A stretch of 64,000 bases of DNA from positions 21,240,001 to 21,304,000 of the forward strand of contig OX621247.1 in the NCBI GenBank assembly GCA_951640165.1, read 5' to 3'. Shown piece by piece: positions 21,200 through 32,287 of the stretch; within the stretch, counting starts at the first letter, position 1; each line of letters begins with the position of its first letter. This DNA is from Pseudoips prasinana. Lineage: Eukaryota; Arthropoda; Insecta; Lepidoptera; Nolidae. The position numbers and the translations under genes are program-made. Below the pieces are notes generated by a model. The model ran no database searches. It was not told the origin of the DNA and saw nothing but the letters and a program-made list of their open reading frames with translations.

Positions 21200-23371
21200 A
21201 TATTAAATCGAATTAAATAATAGGAAGCTATTTTTGGAAATTTGCCCCCTGAGCGTGCAAAGTAGAGGCAGAAAAGTTATATGAATCTTTTACAATAGTA
21301 GTTAAGTTAAGGCGTAGAAGAGTAGGTAACAACTTTCACCTCGTTATATTATTCTGTCCCACAATGTGTCCTTTAATGTGTAGATTTGAAGCATAAAAAT
21401 GTAGGTTACTTACGCGTTCACGCCTCTATTCAACACCTAAAATTATATTTTTTATAAGGATATGAATTATGAAATCAAATGACATTTTACGGTGAGGCTC
21501 AGTTATGTCCCGACTCCCAAGCAATCGCTTCAGTTCTTCATATACACAACAAATTGAAGAAGGAATAACAACAAATTTAACAAAAAACACTTCAACTTAA
21601 AAGAAAAGTTCCTTCTAAAGCCAACTGAGAGACATAATAATTTAACGAGCCTCATATTACGAGAGAATAGCGATTTAAGAAGCCAACTGCAATAGCACCA
21701 GAGGTATATTTTAATAGAAGTGACCTGTGTATTTGATTCCAATAGTCAATATGCCGAAAGCGATTAACCGCATGGAGCTTGTTCCTTATTGCTACAAGAT
21801 CTATATTATAAACACTCCAGACATTGGCTGCAAGCTATTTAATACAATATAACGCTCTTTATGCCACATCTAAAAGGATATGCCGAATTCGGAATACATA
21901 CTAGTACGTAGAAGCAAATAGACTAACAGAGTAGCATTTAAACAGTCAGGAAAGTTAAAAGACTTTCGCAGAAGCTAATTGCGATGATTGATAGCGGGCG
22001 AAGCTACTAAGAAAATTATTATTAGCCTTTGCTTTGGTCATGCTCTACGGGCGGTTGTATAGCCGTAGAAACCTTTTTTTGCAATTTGACGTAAATACAT
22101 GATTCGATAAAGATGGTTTTGTACTGGTTTTCTACCGCTTAATCTAGGTGGGAGCAAATTAAACGCTTCAAGCGAGATCAGATATCCTTGATACCCGCTT
22201 CTTCAATCTAACAACAACGATGGTTGCTTGCCATTGTGTAATTTTCATCAAGAACTTCTGAGAGCAAAAGTGGCAATTACATATTCACGAAATATTTCTA
22301 GCACTATAATGTAATCTTATCCGTGTACACTATAATTACGACGACTGCCTATCTAAAGTCAGCCTTATTTATACTTTTTTAAAGCTTAAACTCTTTGCGG
22401 GTAGGTATCATTCTTCTTAAGCTAGTTCTGTCACTGTAGACGCTGGGTTTCCCGGATACATTAAGGTTGTAGCGTCATTATACTTTATTAGCACCGGGTG
22501 ATACTCATAAAGGAAACCTAAAGAAGGCCGAAGAACGGCCTGTCACTGTCATTAAAAGTTCTGATCGTAAACGAGCAATTTCGAGGATCTGATAGTAAAA
22601 AATGAAGAAATGCAAGTGCAAGTACATACATACAAGGTTTTGAGAAATTAGTGTTCGAAGCCATTGTTCGGAAATAATTAAACTTAAAAAAAAATATAGT
22701 TTATTCACATTCAAGGTATGTTGTCAATAACAATCTATACACATGTCATTGCATCAAGGATTTTACCAACGAACGGACCAATACGAGGACGATATTTCAA
22801 GTTTCTTTTTATGTCTTCATGAACTAATTAAACACAGTTCCAAACATTTTTAAAGGTGCACGCTTATTATGTAAAACCTTATAAACATAGATACCCTTTT
22901 TTTATTTATGCAAAATTGGTTTGCGCTTGACCACGATCTCACCTGATGTTAAGTGAAGATGTGGTCGAAGGTGGACCGCGCGTACCGATAAGATCCCTGT
23001 TCACTCTAACCTTGAATAAACCCAAGTTATATTTCCCATCAGCTTATATTTTATTATGATTCTACATTTGATACAAACAAGTTTCTATATACTTTATGAT
23101 GATTTATATTTTTTGTGGCTTATACTGGCAATAAAGATTAGTTACACTTCTGCTTTTAATCCTCAAAAACCTTTTTGGTTCGTTAATTCCTTAGCCGATA
23201 TTCTCATTAAACATACTAATAAGAAGTAAAAACGAAAGAAGGAAACTTTTTGCGGTTTTAGTTACCATTATTGGTAGGTGAGGTGAGGTATTGTGTTTGT
23301 CCGGTTTAATTTAGAGATTTATTCCCATGCGAGCTTTTTTTTTCTAACCAATAAGAGGTTTCGGAAATATT
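21200..23371. other. Mostly unannotated sequence
   Basis: Nothing gene-like. At 22905-22995 a block (GACCACGATCTCACCTGATG, TTAAGTGAAGATGTGGTCG) resembles another common lepidopteran repeat with a CACCTGGTGTTAAGTGATG motif. The rest is unique to my eye. Confidence 0.4.
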
Positions 23372-23373
23372 TA

Positions 23374-23516
23374 TGTACAGACGTCAGTACATCTAGCTAC
23401 CCCAATCTGTCAAATTTCTTTTATAGATTTTCAACTTTATCACATAAGCATAAGATTCACTTTATATTGGGGAAATTTGACAGATTGGGGTAGCTTGATG
23501 TACTGGCGTCTGTACA
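23374..23516. mobile_element. Palindromic MITE, family M (143 bp)
   Basis: TGTACAGACGTCAGTACATC at the left mirrors GATGTACTGGCGTCTGTACA at the right. The arms continue through AGCTACCCCAATCTGTCAAA for about 45 bp. TA dinucleotides flank both ends, as for Tc1/mariner-type insertion. It is one of six related copies in the window. Confidence 0.75.
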
Positions 23517-23809
23517 TAGACTGGCTGTACAGTATTCTGTTTCCATTCTGAACCTGAACCAAATCAATTGACGGATTTCAATGCAGGATTCTTTTTCAAG
23601 TGAACGCTATACGGTTCATAGCATATTTCACAAAAATCCGCCGGCTATTCAAAAGTTACTATCATTTTTCTAGTTGTAGTCCAGTTTTGGAAGCATCGGT
23701 TTCGTTATGTTATTTTTTTAACTTTCAGTATTATTATTAGCGTTCTTTCACCTAGATGGTTTGTTTTGGTTAAATACCACTCCCATTAGGAATATAAATC
23801 CGTAAATCG

Positions 23810-23965
23810 CGGGAGACCTTGATAAGAAGAGAAATGCAATAGACGGACTTAAAGAATACCAATACTTAGAAAATTGATGTGTGGCTCAAACAAATTCAAT
23901 AGTTGTCAAGTCCGGAAATCGAACACAATACAGGATCTCCTCGCGGGATGGGGTGATAAATATTT
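23810..23965 (-). mobile_element. tRNA-derived SINE, family C, strongly diverged
   Basis: AATAGACGGACTTAAAG, CTTAGAAAATTGATGTGTGG and ATAGTTGTCAAGTCCGGAAA keep the order of family C. Many substitutions. Confidence 0.45.
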
Positions 23966-24708
23966 TTTTCTAAGTTATAAGAACGCGTACTATCTATAAT
24001 AAGTACTACAGTTAATTTATATCATTATAATTACATAAAGTCTACGATTATGAACATCTCAGAACTATTTGATATACTTAAATTATAGTTTTCTAGCATT
24101 ATTCGCAATGCAAAACGTAAAATAATCTCGAAATGGGAAATCATAAATTTAATCGTCCGGTGGAATTCAAATCAGCAGGTTTGTAGGTGTTATCTATATA
24201 TATATATATATATATTTAGTTCAACGGTAGATCGCCTGCCCCGGATTGGTACAGGGTACTGGTTCGAAATCCGCAAGACGATTAAATTTATGACTTCCAT
24301 TTTTCTGATTATTTCTAAATTACTTGAAAGAAATTCTCCATTATCTCAATTCGTTTCTAACGTTGCCTTGTGTATAAAAAAAAGTATGTATGCCTGTCTG
24401 TTAAGAAAGCATTAAAAAAAGATCAAAAAACGAATTTCTACTTACATCTTCAAACTACTGATCGAATAAAATAATATAATGCCACCTATTGTACGTATTC
24501 CAGTATCAAATATTATTCTATATTGTTTGGAAAATAATAGGGCAATTATTTGGAAACAATGTAACATAATGAAAATTACTACTAAATGGAAAATTTCGAT
24601 TAAGACCCATTATATAACCATTCTAGCTCGACTTTGTTCTGTGATTCATAAAGAATAAATCCACTAATTGTAATCATGCCTTAGTATTCAACGAACAGTG
24701 TGAGGGAG
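23966..24708. other. Unannotated sequence with a TA microsatellite and tRNA-like boxes
   Basis: A TA repeat is at 24196-24222. AGTTCAACGGTAGATCGCCTG and TACTGGTTCGAAATCC (24228-24275) look like Pol III A and B boxes. No cloverleaf closes, so this is more likely a SINE remnant than a tRNA. Confidence 0.35.
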
Positions 24709-25084
24709 GATGATGATGATGTCCTCCCGACCGTATTTCGGCCACGGCGGCCAGTCTTAATGGAGACTAGCCAATTGGGCAGGACATATTATAGTGCACA
24801 AGTGTGTGCGCAAACACAGGGGCGCTTTCTATTCCATCACTCTCAGGATCCGATGGGACGCCTAGCGACACGACCGGAAAGAGTTCAGGTACAGGACCGA
24901 CTGCTTTACGTGCTCTCCGAGGCACGGGGGTGTAATACCGCCAACTTTCAGACTTCGGGCTGATACTGAGAAATTTCTTTTTACGGAAAAATCCCAAAAT
25001 CACTTTTTGGCCCGACCCGGGATTTGAACCCAGGACCTCATTATCTACGGTTGAATACGCTACCGCTAGACCAACGAGGCAGTC
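24709..25084 (-). mobile_element. tRNA-derived SINE, family A, near full length
   Basis: On the minus strand it has TGACTGCCTCGTTGGTCTAG, the B box GGGTTCAAATCCCGGG, CACTTTTTGGCC reversed, CCCCCGTGCCTCGGAGAGC and the end ...GGAGGACATCATCATCA. Open frames across it on both strands come from SINE sequence and are not genes. Confidence 0.85.
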
Positions 25085-25140
25085 ACAGGATATTCTCAAT
25101 AGGAAACACATAGACAATTCACGTTGGTTATGGCATTAAT

Positions 25141-25225
25141 AATATGGCCCACCTGGCCGAGTTTCTGCAGCCATTCTCAATGGAAATATAGGAACAGCGT
25201 GGCACATATTAAAGTGTAAAAGTGT
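25141..25225 (-). mobile_element. SINE family A, 3' fragment
   Basis: GGCCCACCTGGCCGAG and ATTCTCAATGGAAATA match the 3' part of family A (compare CGGCCACGGCGGCCAGTCTC in the copy at 24709). Strongly diverged. Confidence 0.5.
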
Positions 25226-25227
25226 GC

Positions 25228-25452
25228 GGGGTACATAGCTCGCAGGACCGACGGCCGTTGGGCAGAAAGGTTTTAGACTGGCGACCATGAACCGCAAGAC
25301 GCATTTTGGCCAGACCTCCTACCGATGATCTTGTGAGGCTCGCTGGAAGCCGCTAGATGCGGGGAGCGCAAAACCAGTAATTGTGGAGATTTTTGAGGGC
25401 CTATGTCCAGCAGTGGTGGCTTTTCCGCTGATATGATGACAATCATGATAGT
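25228..25452 (+). mobile_element. RTE-type LINE, 3' end, decayed
   Basis: TTGGGCAGAAAGGTTTTAGA, GGCGACCATGAACCGCAAGA, GATGATCTTGTGAGGCTCGC, GGAAGCCGCTAGATGCGG and CTATGTCCAGCAGTGGTGG give the same order as the RTE tail at 20907-21196, now in plus orientation. It ends CGCTGATATGATGACAATCA. Confidence 0.7.
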
Positions 25453-25574
25453 ACGAGTACCACAAAGAATCCCCCGAGTACCGAGTAATATAAAGAATTC
25501 TAGTTACAATGCTAGAAATACTGATTTTTCTTGTCGTTGTTGTTGATTTGCGAAGAGAGAACACCGCGAACGAT

Positions 25575-25642
25575 ATACGGCGATACTTCACCGTTACTTC
25601 TTTGCATGAACCAAAAAGAGTAACGTTGAAGTATCGCCGTAT
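25575..25642. repeat. Short inverted repeat
   Basis: ATACGGCGATACTTCA (25575-25590) and TGAAGTATCGCCGTAT (25627-25642) are perfect inverse copies. Pairing can extend inward through CGTTACT/AGTAACG with a small gap. Confidence 0.6.
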
Positions 25643-25649
25643 GCCTAAC

Positions 25650-26056
25650 GAAGTATGCAAAACGCATTATGGTACCTTATTGAGCACAAAGAAAACTTCG
25701 AGTAAACAATTGTAGTAATATTAAAATGCAAAAATCTGATCTGATTTTTTCTAGGTATATAGGTATCAACAAGCAGACTGTTTGCAACTACACAACTAGT
25801 CAGTAGATAGGTACAAATGAAAATTCCAGTTTCAGTTTTATTTACAGTAGCTTCGCAAAGCGCGTAATAAAAGTGCATGTGGGTGTATACAGAACAAAGG
25901 CAATAGATGAATAGGGGATCAATAGTGGCCGAAAATTACAAACGAATAGCAAAAAATAAGAGATGAAAAAATAACACAAACGTTTATAAATAATTTTGTG
26001 TAGTTGCAGGCACACTGTTACTAGAGAACTAATAGTATACCTTGCACTTAGTAAGT
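25650..26056. other. Unannotated sequence
   Basis: No gene or repeat recognised. Confidence 0.4.
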
Positions 26057-26067
26057 GTACCTAGTGT

Positions 26068-26435
26068 GATGATGATGTCTTACCGACCGAATTTTGCCCA
26101 CGGCGGCCAGTCTCAATGGAGACCAGCCAATTGCGCAGAACATATTATAGGGCACAAGTGTGTGCGCAAACACAAGGGCACTTTCTATTCCATCACTCTC
26201 ATGATCTGATGGGACGACACGACCGGAAAGAGTTCAGGTACAGGACCGACGGCTTTACGTGCTCTCCGAGGCACGGGGGTGTAATTCCACCAACTTCCAG
26301 ACTTCGGGCTGATACTGAGAAATTTATTTTTACGGAAAGATCCCTAAAATCACTTTTTGGCCCGACCCGGGATTTGAACCCAGGACCTCATTATCTGCGG
26401 TTGAACACGCTACCGCTAGACCATCGAGGCAGTCA
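26068..26435 (-). mobile_element. tRNA-derived SINE, family A, with target-site duplication
   Basis: Same structure as 24709-25084, with one short deletion. It is flanked by the 11-bp direct repeat GTACCTAGTGT (26057-26067 and 26436-26446), which fixes both ends and shows retrotransposition. On the minus strand the head is TGACTGCCTCGATGGTCTAG and the 3' tail is CATCATCA. Confidence 0.9.
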
Positions 26436-26446
26436 GTACCTAGTGT

Positions 26447-26855
26447 ACCTAAATCAATATGTACATATTACACAACACAACACTACAATCATTTACAAGT
26501 GCTTTTTAAAGTCTACGTGAATAAAAATCGTTTTATTTGTATAATAGATACAGTAATCATCGTTACACAAATTTATTCACTCCTTGAATGTATCTAGGAC
26601 TTTATTTTAATATCAAAGTAGAAGAAGAAGTTAACTGGTCTTTTTCCGATACTAGAATTTATAATCGTAGCTTGCTACTTATAAATATAAAAAGGAAGCG
26701 ACGATTATAAAGCTATGAAAAGCGTATGATATATGCTGTCAAATGATGCCAAGACGAGTCAGATGTTTTAGGTATATGAATCGTTAATACTTTTACGCTT
26801 ATCTATAATGATAAACAACACATAAAATATTCCTAATAACATATAAGTAGCAATA
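26447..26855. other. Unannotated sequence
   Basis: No gene or repeat recognised. Confidence 0.4.
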
Positions 26856-26867
26856 TTGCAGTTCATT

Positions 26868-27022
26868 CAAAGACTTAGAGTAGGCAGGCCCCCTACAAGA
26901 TGGACAAACGATCTCGTAAGGGTCGCTGGAAGTCGCTGGATGTGGACAGAGCAATACAATTGTGGAGATCTTTGGGGGAGGCTTTTGTCCAGCAGTGGGC
27001 GCCTTTCGACAGATAATTATGA
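26868..27022 (+). mobile_element. RTE-type LINE, 3' end
   Basis: The plus frame reads RVGRPPTRWTNDLVRVAGSRW and then shifts; the DNA continues GGAGATCTTTGGGGGAGGC, TTTTGTCCAGCAGTGGGC and a degraded tail. It is truncated just upstream of the GRPPTRW block. Confidence 0.75.
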
Positions 27023-27031
27023 CGATGTTCA

Positions 27032-27237
27032 GTCAGCTCCAAAAGTCGATGAACAGAATGTATATTTAACAGTACAGTTACGGCGTCAAATCAGGGTAAT
27101 CTAATGATATATTTAATGGATGTGCTGGCGTCTGTACAGACTTTTTATCCATTAAATATTATCATTAGATTACCCTGATTTGACGCCGTAACTGTACTGT
27201 TAAATATACATTCTGTTCATCGACTTTCGGAGCTGAC
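27032..27237. mobile_element. Long palindromic foldback element (206 bp)
   Basis: Two arms of about 88 bp are near-perfect reverse complements. The left starts GTCAGCTCC...GTCGATGAACAG and passes GTACAGTTACGGCGTCAAAT; the right has the mirror image and ends GGAGCTGAC. The 25-base spacer (27122-27146) contains GTGCTGGCGTCTGTACAG, the terminal sequence of MITE family M. TGTTCA is present directly on both sides (27026-27031, 27238-27243) and may be a target duplication. Confidence 0.7.
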
Positions 27238-27249
27238 TGTTCATGAAAT

Positions 27250-28530
27250 TAACCAATCTTTGTTCTAGTTGAAGTTAAAAAAATCAAACAGGTTGCACTG
27301 TAGAAATTGAAGTCCGTAGTCCAACATTTTCATAAGTACTCTGCATAATATATTGATCCACATAAATAATTACACCATTCTCTTTGTACAGCAAATGCTA
27401 TGTAAGAACTAAGGCAAGTTTAACGCATGTAATTTTCTTGTTAACCTTTGGTTCTTATTAAGTCATCAAAATTATACCACACGGGAATACAAGTGCGTGT
27501 TTCGAGCAAAAAGCTAAAGGGCGTATTCTTGAAAATTAAATTGTTTGTCCGATCGGAGTCAGTTTGCGTGAGGTAAGCTTTATTATTTTAATGTTGCACT
27601 TGAATTATCTCGTCTGCCTGAGACGAGAGAAAGGGATAGAGAGATGTTTGCGGAATAGAGTGATACTTTGAGAAAAACGTTACGTTTAAGTCAGAGTGAT
27701 TGAACTTAAATGAAATAATGAACTTTATTCAGCACTTGGGTATTTAAATATACTTGTACTTGTCATGCTCATAATGCAATACATAAAGACAGTTTAAAAA
27801 CGGTAATTAAAGCAACAAAATATTTTGAATTAGACCGTTCGTGCAGTCTGTTTTTGTCACATATATATTTAATATCCTTAAATAAATAATAAATTGTAAG
27901 TTACTAAGCTATTATTGTTACATTTAGCAATAGTATATTAAAACGGACGAAAGTTTACGTTGGAAGGCAAAGAAACGGATTTTTCAGTTTTTATAAATTT
28001 GCTGGATAGTGCCAACTGCCAACCGACTCCCTGTTTTAGATGAATGTCAAATGTAGGGCAATTGGAGAGTTTTGTAATAAATTTAAGTTAGTTTGGGCCA
28101 TAGTCCCATCATTAATAATAGATGGATAACGTGCAGTATGAGCACTTAACAAATTTTGACTTATATAAAGCAGTTTGCGGATACGGATTCTTCATTCTTT
28201 ATTCTTCTGGTGGCGGCTATTTCCAATCCCCGGAGGTCCTGGTAACACTGCGTCCAGTGATGAACTATTGTGCTCGCCGCTCCAACTAAACTTCCCTGTC
28301 TAACCCTGCAACATAAATTGCAGAATCTTCTTGGCAGGAGTATCGATAACATCGTCCTGGTGGTGCGGATATGGATAGTTGCCATGCTATCATCCGCAAG
28401 AGGGTGGCGTCAATACTAGAAAACTATTTCAGAGCAGTTAGACAACAGCATATTTAGCAACTGGGTGGGCAAAGTCATAGGGTTGGCTAATTTAATGTAA
28501 TAAATTTTTAGATTTTATATATTTTATAGA
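27250..28530. other. Unannotated sequence
   Basis: No gene recognised. A GC-richer patch at 28160-28430 has a 74-codon minus-strand frame with no family I know. Confidence 0.4.
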
Positions 28531-28544
28531 TAGAGAACAAAATT

Positions 28545-28640
28545 TCTTTTATAGATTGTCAACTCTATCACATATGCATAAGGTTCACTTTCAATTGGGG
28601 AAATTTGACAGATCGGGGTAGCTTAATGTGCTGGCGACAT
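28545..28640. mobile_element. MITE family M, right part
   Basis: TTTCTTTTATAGATTGTCAA, CACTTTCAATTGGGGAAATT and TGACAGATCGGGGTAGC match the middle and right arm of the family. The left terminus is lost. Confidence 0.65.
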
Positions 28641-29058
28641 ACGTATTGCATCTTAATTTTTATTTGAAATTGGATTACATTTTTGAAATAAGATTTTACA
28701 TTTTAAAATTGGAATACCAAAATGGTTCATTAGTTTAAAAACACGATTCTTATTTTTCAATCTTTTATTATTCTTCTACTTTTTTTTAATTGTTTTTAAT
28801 AGTGCCTGAGTTTGTTCCAGTTGCCCGGTAGGCAGTGACATGGCTTAAAGGCTATTGTCTAATTACTACAATCGGGTCCCATAGCTAATCTTGCCCTCCG
28901 AAGTACTGAAATACTTAGAAATTAGAGAGTTGGCTGGCTATTAGCACCTTATTAATAATTAATACACATTACTTCAAATTGCATTCAACGTTCAAATAAT
29001 AAATTTAGGAGATTAACCTATGTCACTCTTATCAAATGATGCCTAATTTGAAATTGTA
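28641..29058. other. Unannotated AT-rich sequence
   Basis: No gene or repeat recognised. Confidence 0.4.
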
Positions 29059-29211
29059 TCACACTAATATTATAAAGGTATGTGAGGGTGTATGTTTCTT
29101 ATTTCTACACGTCTAAACGGCTGGAGCCATTTTAATGAAATTTGGTATGGAATTAGCTGGACTAACACATAGGTTATAAAAGTAACGCGGGTAAAACCGC
29201 GGTACAGCTAG
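29059..29211 (+). mobile_element. Non-autonomous Helitron, Lep1-like
   Basis: It starts TCACACTAATATTATAAAGG and carries CGTCTAAACGGCTGGAGCC and GAAATTTGGTATGGAATTAG. It ends GGGTAAAACCGCGGTACAGCTAG. The same arrangement in reverse is found at 3007-3187. Confidence 0.75.
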
Positions 29212-29660
29212 ACGTAATAAATACTTATGTCATTAGGATGGTACATTTTTATGGTACAAAAAGGTATCTATGCCCAAATTTCAATCTTCCTTCTTTATTA
29301 AATTTAGGCCATACAGTATTTCTCATACAAACTGGCTCTGCCACGAATGTCGTAAATTTGGGTGGTAATAATTTTGGCTGTTTTCAAACTGATGCACTGC
29401 AAGTTATCCAGTGTAATTGTTATGTGTCATGTAGTACAGAATTTATGTTATATATTGCATTGTATATTTGGGTTGTGTACAGCTGTACATGGATTTCGGT
29501 GCTTACGTGAGGGGGTGATCGGGTTGTATTTGAACGCCGCGACTAACAAGGGATTTCATTCATCGCTTGATGTTAGGATATCGGTTTGAATGTTGACAAC
29601 AGATTTATAAATTGTATATTTATGGAATATATTGATAAAAAACTGCTACTCGTGTAATTA
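29212..29660. other. Unannotated sequence
   Basis: Two overlapping frames of 75 and 90 codons lack coding-like features. No repeat recognised. Confidence 0.4.
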
Positions 29661-29663
29661 TAA

Positions 29664-29947
29664 CATTTTCAGAACACGGTACGGTACGGAAATACCCCAA
29701 GGGTAAAACGGGGACTACTCCGCTGTCTGTCTGTCTGTCACCAGGCTGTATCTCACGAACCGTGACAGATAGACAGTTGAATTTTTTCTGTTACCGCTAT
29801 AACAACAAATACTAAAACACAAAATAAAATAAATATTTAAGGGGGCTCCCATACAACAAACGTAAAATTTTTGGTTGTTTTTAAGTATAGATAAAGGTAC
29901 GGAACTCTTCGTGCGCGTGTCCGACTCGCACTTGGCCGGTTCTTTTT
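29664..29947 (+). repeat. Dispersed repeat ending TCCGACTCGCACTTGGCCGG
   Basis: GGTACGGTACGGAAATACCC, CTGTCTGTCTGTCTGTC, GGGGGCTCCCATACAAC and GTACGGAACTCTTCGTGC lead to the end GTCCGACTCGCACTTGGCCG plus T-run. It shares its terminal motif with 12821-13408 but not the interior. A second shorter piece is at 30030-30148. Confidence 0.55.
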
Positions 29948-30029
29948 TCTCGTTTTGCTTGATATGGATAACGGCAATAGGTAGGCGCTTGAAATATTCA
30001 CATATTTAGTTATATAGTTACTTTAAAAA

Positions 30030-30148
30030 TAAATAATTTCATTATAATAAAACAAATATTTAAGAGGGGCTCCGATTCAACAAGCATGATTTTTTTGCCG
30101 TTATAACCCTTCGTGCGCGAGTTCGACTCGCCCTTGACTGGGTTTTTT
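30030..30148 (+). repeat. Fragment of the same dispersed repeat
   Basis: AATATTTAAGAGGGGCTCCG and CCCTTCGTGCGCGAGTTCG, then ACTCGCCCTTGACTGGG and a T-run, repeat the right half of 29664-29947 with divergence. Confidence 0.5.
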
Positions 30149-30164
30149 CAATTATTTCATTTCA

Positions 30165-31690
30165 TTTTTCATTTCATAATCTTTATTTGTGAACACAGGT
30201 ACATAAAAGGTCTTAAATATACAATATTATTGTAGACGAACTCTATGCTCTACCAATGAAATTGGTGTACAAATAGTAGGTATTTAGGTTTAATTAAATT
30301 ATAAAGTTTAGTCAATATCTAGATATAATATTACAGGAATTGTCATAACTTATCATTTAAAAAATCCTCAATATGGTAATATGTCTTATCAGCTAGAAAC
30401 AAAAACAATTTACTTTTAAATTTGTGGACACTATCTTCACTTCTTATGCATTTCGGTAATTTATTATATATCCTGGGAGCCATTGCAAAAATACTGTTCC
30501 TATAAAGTGTAGTTTTAGACCCAACTGTTTGTAACCGGTCACAACGGCGCTGACTACTTACTCGAGCAAATTTGTGCAGATTATTTTTGACAAACATAGA
30601 AGTTTCAAATATATATAACGAGGGCATTGTTAAAATTTTCATATTTTTAAAATATGGTTTGCAACTATCAGTTGTTTTTACGTTATAAATGGCTCTTATG
30701 CATCTTTTTTGGCACTTAAATACTGTATCTTTACCCGTTGCATTGCCCCAAAATATAATACCGTATCTTAATGTTGATGCCACTAGCCCATGATATGCTG
30801 TTAATACTGTTGCTCGATTGGCAGTTTTACTTAACATATGCAAGGCATAGGAGTATTGGTTGAGTTTACAACAAACTTTGTCAATATGCGAATTCCACTT
30901 TAATGTACTTTCTATGTTTAACCCAAGAAATTTTGTCACATTTGTTTCATTAATTACTTTGTCATTATATCTAATATCTAAGTTCAAGTTACGATTTGTT
31001 CTTTGTTGAAATGTCATTATTACGGTTTTGTCTAGATTTATAATCAAATTATTATGTCGCAGCCAATTTACAACCGACTTTAAATCAGAATTAATATCAG
31101 TCTCTAATGTATTTACTTCGTCATTATTGAAAAGTAAAGTGCTGTCATCTGCAAACATTGTCATAGGATACTTTGATGCTGTCGGAAAATCATTAATATA
31201 GATAGTAAATAAAAGTGGTCCGAGTACGCTACCTTGTGGTACCCCGTAAATTACAGTTCTCTGGCTAGATTCATATGTGTGTTCAGTATTTTTATTAATT
31301 CTACTAATAGTCGTTAATTGCTTTCTATTGGATAGATAAGATTCTATTAAATTTAGTATATTTCCTCTAATTCCGTATGAGTTAAGCTTATTTATTAGTA
31401 TTTTATGGTCCACGTGGTCAAAAGCTTTTGACATGTCCATATAAAGCGCTAGAGTTGGTAGTCTCTTATCTACTCTGCTGCTAACCATATGCAAGAAGTC
31501 ATAGATGGCCATGTCAATTGATCTCTTTTTCCTAAAACCTTTTTGATTATCAACGAATAGATTATTTTTCTCAAAATATGTAGCAATTCGATTATATATA
31601 GCCTTTTCAAAAATTTTAGAGAAAATTGGTACTAAAGCTATAGGTCTATAACAATTATATATTTTTTTATAATCATTATATATATTATTA
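30165..31690 (-). mobile_element. Jockey/CR1-like LINE, 5'-truncated, long open RT frame
   Basis: The minus-strand element has its 3' end at about 30165: an AATAAAG-type signal, then GAAAT repeats. The coding part is open from about 31688 to the stop at 30343. The 5' end is cut inside the RT domain. The 3' UTR is about 175 bases. The open frame across the whole remaining length suggests a recent insertion compared with the other LINEs in the window. Confidence 0.8.
30343..31512 (-). CDS. LINE reverse transcriptase, C-terminal 389+ residues
   Basis: RNA-dependent DNA polymerase of a non-LTR retrotransposon. The frame extends upstream without a stop to about 31688, where it reads YRPIALVPIFSKIFEKAIYN and VDNQKGFRKKRSID, so the first ATG is internal. 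Motif A is YMDMSKAFDHVDH (residues about 23-35), motif B YGVPQGSVLGPLLFTIYIND (about 88-107) and motif C MFADDSTLLF (about 118-127). LGLNIESTLKWNSHIDKVC and the C-terminal KCQKRCIRAIYN...RIYNKLPKCIR are typical of jockey/CR1 elements. No ORF1 or endonuclease domain remains, so it cannot move by itself. Exact clade not certain. Confidence 0.85.
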   Translation of the reverse strand: MAIYDFLHMVSSRVDKRLPTLALYMDMSKAFDHVDHKILINKLNSYGIRGNILNLIESYLSNRKQLTTISRINKNTEHTYESSQRTVIYGVPQGSVLGPLLFTIYINDFPTASKYPMTMFADDSTLLFNNDEVNTLETDINSDLKSVVNWLRHNNLIINLDKTVIMTFQQRTNRNLNLDIRYNDKVINETNVTKFLGLNIESTLKWNSHIDKVCCKLNQYSYALHMLSKTANRATVLTAYHGLVASTLRYGIIFWGNATGKDTVFKCQKRCIRAIYNVKTTDSCKPYFKNMKILTMPSLYIFETSMFVKNNLHKFARVSSQRRCDRLQTVGSKTTLYRNSIFAMAPRIYNKLPKCIRSEDSVHKFKSKLFLFLADKTYYHIEDFLNDKL

Positions 31691-31691
31691 T

Positions 31692-32208
31692 AATCTTATG
31701 TGGAGATAAAATCAGCAGAGCCTAGGTACTTGGAATTTCTTAGCAAGCAAGTCTAGGCAGTGGAATTATACATCGCGTACCCCGAGCGTAAAGATAGCCC
31801 GTTCCAACTCCATGCGACTTCCTCTCTCAAGATTGATTTAGCGTGCCTCGCCGAGATTACTAACGGTTTATTGTTATCTGCGGTAGTGGTAACCTAGTGT
31901 TTGTATGAAATAACATATATTTCGTTTTATACTTCAAGTTGTATGCGTTTCAATAAGCGTTAATTATATTGAATACGCATGACTAAGCATTCAATGTAAT
32001 TAAGACTCGTATTCTCTGCATAGTTACGATATTTTTATTATATTTAATAAGGAACTAAAGTACTTATGGGACCTACCTCATTGATTGTGATTACTTTAAA
32101 ATAAAATAAATAAATACAAATAAAAACAGTTTTCATTCACATAGACTTTAAAAAGAGCTTGTAAATGGTTGGAACAGTAAAATATCCATATATAAAATAT
32201 TTATTGGA
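31692..32208. other. Unannotated sequence
   Basis: No gene or repeat recognised. Confidence 0.4.
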
Positions 32209-32209
32209 G

Positions 32210-32287
32210 GTACAGAGGCCAGCACATCCAGCTACCCCGATCTGTCACATTTCTTTTATAGATTGAGAGATTTTCAACTTTATTTTT
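32210..32287. mobile_element. MITE family M, left part
   Basis: GTACAGAGGCCAGCACATCC, AGCTACCCCGATCTGTCAC and TTTCTTTTATAGATTG match the left arm of the family. The right arm is missing. Confidence 0.65.

Noticed and set aside
24700..24963. 87-codon frame (FRPRRPVLMETSQLGRTYYS...) repeated almost identically at 63385-63648, 26116-26520 and 52439-52801
   Set aside because: All four lie on SINE family A copies and read the antisense of the SINE body. The similarity is that of the repeat, not of a protein family.
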